Below are positions 57,926 to 64,000 of a DNA stretch of 64,000 bases, in pieces. Within the stretch, counting starts at the first letter, position 1. Every line of letters starts with the position of its first letter. The notes beneath the pieces are model-generated. The model ran no database searches. It saw only the letters and a program-made list of their open reading frames with translations, and was not told the DNA's origin. The position numbers and the translations under genes were made by a program. The stretch comes from Dactylorhiza incarnata (taxonomy: Eukaryota > Streptophyta > Magnoliopsida > Asparagales > Orchidaceae), in the NCBI GenBank assembly GCA_033032865.1, contig JAWHQI010000262.1, forward strand, positions 372,001-436,000, in the 5' to 3' direction.

Positions 57926-59571
57926 GTGGATCAGAGTAATGATCTGAGGAGGTCCAAGAGGACCATTATTCCACCTGATCGGTATACGGGCGGAAACTTG
58001 GTGAGCTTCGTCTCATGTTTCTTCACAGGTCCCCTGGATGAGAGAGAGCCATCTTGTTATGAAAATATCATTGGAGTATTGAGCGGTACAAGGAGATGGC
58101 TTCCCTCAGGAAGAATAAGACTTGGGACTTGGTGCCTAAGGTTGAGGGAGTTACTCCGGTGACTCGCAAATGGGTTTTCAAACTGATGAAGAAGGCTGAT
58201 GGAAGTATTGAGCGGTACAAGGCTCGCCTTGTAGCTCGAGGTTTTTCTCATAAGTATGGGGAGGATTATGAAGAAACATTTAGTCCTGTTGCCAAGATAA
58301 CTTCGGTCTGGGTGGTAATCGCATTGGCAGCTTGCCTAGGGTGGAAGATTTGACAACTCGACGTGAAGAATGCATTCCTATATGATGAGATTGACAAGGA
58401 TATATTTATGGACCAGCCACCTGGTTATGTATCCGAAGAGCACCCAAGACATGTTTGCCAGCTCAAGAAGGCTCTTTGCGGCTTAAAGCAGGCGCCTCAG
58501 GCGTGGTATAGGAAGATCGCGGAATAACTCCAGTTCAGCAAATATTTTGATTCTAATTCTGATTCGAGCTTATTCATAAAGAAGATAGGGGAGCTTCAGG
58601 TCTTTGTGTAGCTGTACATTGATGAAATGATCGTCATTGGAAATTATGAAATGGAGGTAGCTAGGCTTCGTGCTGAGCTTGCTATCAGATTTGAGATGAA
58701 GGATTTGGGTGAGCTCCACCATTTCCTTGGACTCGAGGTGGAGAGGAAAGAGTGTGGTGTGCTCGTTTCCCAGAAGGGTTATGCTGAAAGAATCATGAAG
58801 CGATTAGGCATGGAAGGAGGGAAGAGCAGCTCTACTCCTCTGGAAGTTGGGATACATCTTCAACGAGATGAGGGGAAGGTTTTACCTGATCCCTTGGTTT
58901 ACCGGGCTTTGGTCGGGAGTCTGATATACTTGACGCTCATGAGGCCGGATATTGCCTTTGCGTTGGGCTGGGTGAGTCGGTATATGGCAGAGCTGCGGAA
59001 GCCTCATGTCTTGGCGGCAAGGAGCATTTTGAAGTATGTGATGTCTACAACTAATCTAGGTATCTTCTATGGGAAGAACTCAGGCTCATGTTTTCATGGC
59101 TACACGGATGCTGATTTTGGGGGAGATTTAGATGATCGGAAGTCGACTTCTGGATATGTCTTTATGGCTGGACCTTCAGCGATCTCATGGTGCAGTAAGA
59201 AGCAGGATTATGTGTCTGTATCTACTACAGAAGCATAGCACAAAGCATTGGCTTTAGCAGCTCAGGAAGCCATCTGGCTTAGGAGGCTTGTAGAGAACAT
59301 TCATGGAGAAGTGCGAGGTCCTACTCTGCTTTGGGGTGATAATGAGAGTTCTCTCAAGTTGGTGAGCAATCCTGTTTTTCATGCTCGGACCAAGCATATT
59401 GATATTCATCACCATTTCATTCTTGAGATGGTGTTGGAGGGATCTCTGATTGTGGAGCATGTGCAGAGCAAGGATAACATCGCGAACATCTTTACTAAGC
59501 CATTGTCGAAGGGACTGTTTACACGGTTGAGGAATTTACTTGGGCTGACTTTCACTTCCCACTTCAAGGGG
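57926..59571 (+). pseudogene. Copia-3 RT-RNase H
   Basis: RT from about 58096 (MASLRKNKTWDLVPKVEG). The catalytic box near 58615 reads LYIDEMIV where Copia-1 has LYVDDMIV, so one catalytic Asp is Glu. Stops at 58353, 58527 and 58609. RNase H from about 58920 to 59515 shows [28 protein letters not shown] and NIFTKPLSKG, with a stop at 59237. A 19-nt tract at 58075-58093 duplicates 58204-58222 and replaces the normal sequence before RT. Confidence 0.88.
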
Positions 59572-59574
59572 GAG
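59566..59574 (+). other. Polypurine tract of Copia-3
   Basis: AAGGGGGAG directly before the 3' LTR. Confidence 0.9.
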
Positions 59575-60679
59575 TGTTCAATATTTGAAGTGGAAGAGAG
59601 AAGTCGGGCGGTCTGCGGTTTGATAACTGCAGAGTCCGCGCGGTCTGCCCGGGTTGTTCTGGGGATCTGTTCTGATCGGTCAGAATGCTCAAGTAATTTT
59701 GGTCTCCTTATTATTGTGCTGGGCAATCTAAGGAAAGGTGATCGCGGAGTCCGCTCTGCCTGCGAGTTTGCTTTTGGATGGGTTTGCCTTAGACGGTTGT
59801 TGTCTAAGTGCTTATGACACCGGGTGATCTATTGCGAGACCCAGTGTGGGTTGATGGGAGGTTATTGCATCCCTCTTTCGGCGGCGACGACATCCATCCT
59901 CGTGCCTATAAATAGGGGTGAATGGCCCGTCATTTCTAACAGAGAACTGTAAGAACTACAGCCTAGATAATGTGTGCCAGTCTCAATTTGAGGGTGCAGT
60001 CTTGGAAGCAGTTTGACCTTTTGTTGTGTTCTCAGGTCTGCGGCCAGCAGCGAGCGGCTTGTTTCCTTAGTGACCTTCCAACAACTTGAATAATCAGTTC
60101 ATCAGCGGTCTCCATCCGCGATCTGGATTGTTATAGTTCTTGTGCTGTTCGTTGCAAGCTATGTGATTAGGCGACCTCATTAGTCAGGTGATCTCGAGTT
60201 GCGGGTAGGCGACAGCTAGAGCAGTTTCTTGGTTCTGTTCACAGGTAGCTTCAGTGATCGGGCGACCTCTTGGTCTGGCGGTCTGAAGTGCAGATAGGTT
60301 CTATTTTCAGCAGTGGAATAAAGCAACTGTTTGTGCGGTCTGGGTTTGCAGTCTGGCTATTCGCAGGTCATCTCGCTTGCTTCTGTTTGCGCGGTGTCAG
60401 GAGTTTGTCGTGTGGTCTGGTGGTGCTGCTGTCTCTGGCGGCTTCTATTTGGCAGTTCGCCCGGACTTGTTGTTTTTTGTTTTCTTGTGCTTCTCTCCTT
60501 TATGATTCTTATGAATCATGTCTCGCCATGTATACCTCGCATTGTAAAGAGGAAACTGTAGTCATTTTTTAAGTGCATTATCCTGTCTTCCCATTGTCAT
60601 TGTGTTGCTACACTTGTGGAAAGTTGCGAAGCATTCACCTTAATTTGCTTCACCTCCAAACCTCTCAAAATGTTTAACA
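59575..60679 (+). repeat. 3' LTR of Copia-3
   Basis: TGTTCAATATTTGAAG to ATGTTTAACA, paired with 54330-55435. TATA box at 59906-59915. Confidence 0.93.
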
Positions 60680-61917
60680 GAAAGCTCCGTTTGACCGGCG
60701 GTCAGCGCAGCCTTCTCCTTCTTAAGCTGAATTGCTTTTTTCCTTTTCCTCCCATCCAGGCTCTTTCCCGGTCTCCTCTTTTTCCTTCTCCTTCCCTTTA
60801 TTCGCGATACTGTTCTTCTCCTCCTCTGGCTTAGCGATCTCGTTCTTGTTATTCTTCATCTGCTTGTTATCTTTCTTCTTTTCTTCTTCAGCGGACTTCC
60901 TTTCTTTTTCCTACCTTTCTTTCTCCTTTTTCTTTTGCTCCCTCGAGAGCAACTCTTCTTCCTTCCTCTTCTTCTTTTCTTCCTCTTCTTCCTGTTCTTC
61001 TTCTCCTCTTCTTCTTTCCTCTTCCTCTCTTCTTCTTCCTTCTTATTCTATTCTCCTCTTTCTTCTTCTCCTCTTTTTCCACTTTCTTCCTTTCTTCCTC
61101 TCTTCTTCCTCCTTCTTTCTCTATTCTTCTTTTGTTGCTATTCTTTCAAAGGTCTCTCTCTCTCCTTTTTGGCGATCTCCCATTGTCGTTCAGCTTCGAA
61201 AGGGTCAGCCACCTGTGAGACTAAACATGGAAGACCATTAGAAGAAAAATCATCAAGAAAAGCTATCAGCCTGGAATCATCCCCTCTTGAGGAAATTGAA
61301 ACCACAAGTGGAGAAGAAAGACCGGCCTGGTCACTTACCTTAGCAGATTTGTCTTCAGCGGACTAACCAAGACCACGTTCTTCAAATAGAACAGTTGACT
61401 TGACCGAGATGTTTTTTATGGTCACTTCTTCAATTTCATTAATCTTTCTTATTTTATCAACTTTTACAGAAGAATATGTCTCTTTTCTCTTCTTTACCTT
61501 TGCAGCATCCTACTGCTCCACTATTTGTTGTCTAAGCTTTTCAGTCGAGCTATTTCGCCTATATATTCAAGCCATTATCACATCAGAGGAAGCGATCACA
61601 CGAAGATGAGTTGCGATCTGTTTAAGGGCCTCCATTGAATTCTGGCCATCAAAAGTTATGATACCAACGGGAAGCGGCAGCATAGGCGGTCCTGAATAGG
61701 TGGTCGATACATCAACAATGTTTGATACCGACAAGCCCACTCTATCCTTCACGGTTTCTTTGAAGTTTCTCATTTAATAATCACCTTAGAAGACTTCACC
61801 TCTAAAGTCTTCTGGGAGCTCACTGATTCCTTTATATTGTTCCTCTTTTTTGAAGAGACCTGCCTGGGTGAAACTTGAGATTTAGCTTGTCTGTCAATTT
61901 TCAACATCATATTCATT
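60680..61917 (-). pseudogene. Antisense gene I, proximal part
   Basis: Minus-strand coding-like region from a Met near 61917 (MNMMLKIDRQAKSQVSPRQ) through TTYSGPPMLPLPVGIITFDG (about 61650-61710) and EKLRQQIVEQ to a long Lys/Glu/Arg-rich tract (60720-61140), whose complement is a TTC/CTT-rich stretch on the plus strand. Several stops. The Lys/Glu tract plus the coiled coil beyond Copia-3 suggest one long helical protein. I do not recognise a family. The serine/phenylalanine-rich plus-strand frames here are shadows of this composition. Confidence 0.5.
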
Positions 61918-62107
61918 TTTTCAGGAATCAACGGACTGAGTAAACGAGATCTGATGAATAGTAAATATACACATTTTTCTTTATAATTTTTAGTATAATT
62001 TTAATTAGATTTCTAAATAATATATGTAAATTAATGAATAAAATGTTTGTTTTTGTTATTTTTGTTTTTAACTTAGTTTTATTTTAATTTTGTAAAGTTT
62101 TTGTAAT
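61918..62107. other. AT-rich spacer before the CACGCCCGTG array
   Basis: Strongly AT-rich, no genes. An LTR start is expected in or near it if the region downstream is the Tat 3' LTR, but I could not fix the boundary. Confidence 0.4.
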
Positions 62108-62117
62108 TTTGTTAAGT

Positions 62118-62546
62118 CACGCCCTTGGTCACGCCCGTGTCCAAGGGCGTGTTCACTAATCCCTAACATTTTCTTTTCCCTGTTCTTTTTCCAACTCAAA
62201 CATCAAGTCACGCCCTCGGTCACGCCCGTGACCGAGGCCGTGTACATCAGTCACGCCCGTGTTGAATGACCAAGCCCAGATTCGAGCCAAGATGTCAATG
62301 TCACGCCCGTGACCGAGGCCGTGACCCCTCAATTTCTTTCGGAAGAACAAATGACACGCCGCCCGTCACGCCCAGCAGCCGACAACACAATGCCGACATC
62401 GAACACGCCCGTGTTACTTGGAACACGCCCGTGTACTTCCGAAGTCGCCGGTCAAGCCTTCCAGATGCCTGCCTGGATCCAGCTGTTCTGGCTATTCGCA
62501 CCCCAAGCCGTGTCACGCCCTCAGACACGCCCGTGTCCGAGGGCGT
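62118..62546. repeat. CACGCCCGTG nested palindrome array
   Basis: The core CACGCCCGTG occurs about eight times. Several copies sit in the loop of a longer stem, such as CACGCCCTTGG (62118-62128) with CCAAGGGCGTG (62141-62151), a similar pair at 62209-62242, and CACGCCCTC (62514-62522) with GAGGGCGTG (62538-62546). Confidence 0.9.
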
Positions 62547-62563
62547 GTAATCCAAAATTTTTT

Positions 62564-62573
62564 TCTATAAATA
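62564..62573 (+). promoter_or_regulatory. TATA box after the CACGCCCGTG array
   Basis: CTATAAATAG, 18 bp after the last palindrome. Confidence 0.7.
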
Positions 62574-62749
62574 GCCAGTTTCAGCTGAGTCCAAGGGTTC
62601 AAAATTTTGGGAGCTTCTCTTAAGGTTTTGTTCCATTTTGCTAATTTTTGGTGTTTTGTAATTTTTGTAATTTTGCACTTTCTCTCTCTAGTTTTGTAAC
62701 CCCTTTTTTGATGGAAATAAATTAAGCTTGTAATTATTGTCTCTCCTTG

Positions 62750-63145
62750 TTTTAGTGTGTGTGTGTGTTCTCCTTTTGTTCTTTTTCTTTTTATTTTTAG
62801 TTTTATGTAATTTTGTAATTTTTGTTAAATTGTCATTTTAATTTGGGTGTGTGTGTGTATGAGTGTAATTTTCTTATTTTTAGCTTTGTTGTAATTTTTA
62901 GATGATTTCATATTAGTGTGTGTGAGTGTAGGAGTTTAAATAGCTTTTTTTGTTTTTGATTTGGTGTTTTTACTTTCTTTTTGTTTTTTTTTGTAAGTGT
63001 GTGTGTGTGTATGAGAGTAGATTTTCTTTTCTTTTTAACTTAGTTTCATTATTGTTGTGTGTGTGAGTGTATGAGTTTAGATTTGTTTTATTTTAATTAG
63101 TTTTCATTAACGTAGAGTGGGTGTGTGTATGAGTATAAAGTTTGC
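62750..63145 (+). repeat. Degenerate tandem repeat with GTGTGTGT cores
   Basis: Six GTGTGTGT(A/G)TGAGTGTA-like cores at intervals of about 55-90 bp separated by T-rich sequence (near 62755, 62846, 62918, 62998, 63055 and 63120). Confidence 0.7.
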
Positions 63146-63174
63146 GCTTTTTTTTGTAATCGAATAGTTTCCAT

Positions 63175-63325
63175 TTCCCGCCTATCCGTTTGGATAGGAC
63201 TCGTCACGCATTTATTTCCCGCCTATCCGTTTGAATAGGACTTGCTCACGCATTTATTTCCCCCCTATCCGTTTGGATAGGACTTGCTCACGCATTTATT
63301 TCCCCTCTACCTATTTGGGTAGGGA
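63175..63325. repeat. About 42-bp tandem repeat with CCTATCC/GGATAGG hairpins
   Basis: Three good units and one diverged. Hairpins CCTATCC-GTTT-GGATAGG at 63181-63198, 63222-63239 (one mismatch) and 63264-63281, with GCTCACGCATTTATTTCCC between them. Confidence 0.9.
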
Positions 63326-64000
63326 TCGCATTTCTTCAATTTCTGTAATTTACAGCTTTCATTTTAATTCCGTAGAGTGCGTGAGTTTTCAATTAGTGCG
63401 TCTTTTATTTTTTATATATTTGCTTTTTGCTTAATTCCGCTACCCGCTCAGTCGCTTATTATCGCCGAAGTCATCATTATCCTTTTATAAAACCCTAAAA
63501 AATTCTAAGCAAAACTACTTTTTAAATTAACGTTTTCGTTCTTTTTCTTTTCATCGCTTTTCTTGGTTTTTGCTAAACGCACACCAAGCCCGCGATAGTT
63601 ATCATTTTCGTCACTAACTTTTCTATAAAATCATAAAAATCAATTTCAAACTCTTTTCTATAAAATAATAGCGCGTTCCTAAGAAGTAGAAATAATCGAT
63701 ACGACCTTGGAAAAATACGACCTTGATATTTCAAAAGAAATATCCTATACTACTATCGATAAGGTCCACTTGCCTTTATTGATTTTAGTCCGGATAATTA
63801 CATAAACCCAAAAGCTTTCTCTCTAAAGCACTTTTTAAAACTCTCTTTTAAAAACACTAAAAAATTTTTTGCAACACCTCTTTGGTTGTTGCAACTAGCT
63901 TAAGGTAAAAGAAGTTTTAAAACGCTCTTAACGAATTGTTGCAACAATATTTTCAAAAGCTTTCAATCTTAATTTTACATAAAAAGAAGCCCCCTTTCAT
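63326..64000. other. AT-rich end of the window
   Basis: No gene, PBS or domain recognised. A GTTGCAAC-type inverted word recurs at 63871-63895 and 63939-63947. Confidence 0.4.

Larger units (their letters stand above)
54330..60679 (+). mobile_element. Copia-3, full-length Ty1/copia element
   Basis: Plus-strand element, 6.35 kb, same family as Copia-1. LTRs 54330-55435 and 59575-60679; PBS 55436-55447; PPT 59566-59574. A perfect TSD GAAAG flanks it (54325-54329, 60680-60684). It splits antisense gene I. Stops and a mutated RT box make it defective, although protease and gag zinc finger are better kept than in Copia-1. Confidence 0.94.
62108..64000 (+). repeat. LTR-like promoter region, possibly Tat 3' LTR
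   Basis: A palindrome array (62118-62546), a TATA box (62564-62573), an apparent transcript leader, a GT-rich tandem region and a short hairpin repeat, then AT-rich sequence to the window end. The layout array-then-TATA equals the U3 of the other LTRs here. Position after the antisense genes suits the 3' LTR of the Tat element. No TG/CA boundary or partner copy is visible, so this is inference. Confidence 0.45.

Noticed and set aside
60732..61366. Serine/phenylalanine/leucine-rich plus-strand ORFs, possibly secreted or membrane proteins
   Set aside because: They are the complement of a GAA/AAG-rich Lys/Glu tract read on the minus strand and have no other support.
63480..63520. AAACCCTAAAA as telomere-type repeat
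   Set aside because: Single occurrence, no tandem array.

Overview
This window looks like nuclear DNA of a flowering plant made almost entirely of nested LTR retrotransposons. I found no host gene, tRNA or rRNA that I can support. The evidence is Ty1/copia and Ty3/gypsy gag-pol remnants on both strands, LTR pairs, initiator-Met-tRNA-type primer sites (TGGTATCAGAG), polypurine tracts and several 5-bp target-site duplications (TSDs). The species cannot be named from the sequence.

Layout. (1) 1-14280: an old minus-strand chromovirus-like Ty3/gypsy element, G1. Its 3' LTR tip is at 1-109, a decayed integrase lies near 120-1210, and a very large 5' LTR spans 9133-14280. A copia element, Copia-1 (2223-8829, minus), sits in its interior. 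(2) 14281 to beyond 62000: a plus-strand Tat-lineage gypsy element with RT, RNase H, a second (archaeal-type) RNase H and integrase at 14281-16950. It continues at 49710-54329 and from 60680. Between and beyond these pieces lie Copia-A (17630-49709, plus) and Copia-3 (54330-60679, plus; same family as Copia-1). The distal Tat part carries decayed minus-strand genes, one with two predicted introns and its own TATA box. (3) Copia-A holds a solo LTR (19437-20507, TSD CTACA) and element C (24458-47326, TSD AGATA). C's 3' LTR holds element D (25723-44162, TSD CGTTC). D's gag holds element E (32831-42312). C, D and E are minus-strand Sirevirus-like copia elements; E is the youngest and best preserved, C is an internally deleted derivative. 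(4) About 62000-64000: a plus-strand LTR-like promoter region, possibly the Tat 3' LTR, running off the window.

The most striking feature is not a gene. In most of the LTR families here, the region upstream of the TATA box carries an array of short CpG-containing palindromes, each family with its own word: TTCGTCGAA (G1, solo LTR B, C, D, E), AGACCGC/GCGGTCT (Copia-1/3, and the antisense-gene region), a GATATCATCGAGA-type palindrome (Copia-A), and CACGCCCGTG (62 kb). Some words are shared by unrelated superfamilies. Two LTRs of one family (A and B) carry different arrays between homologous flanks, as if the array were an exchangeable module. Palindromic LTR arrays are known from maize Sireviruses; the sharing and swapping seen here is the part worth following up.

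All coordinates were read by eye from the sequence. LTR ends supported by TG/CA, PBS, PPT and TSD are reliable to a base or two. Domain limits inside decayed coding regions are approximate.
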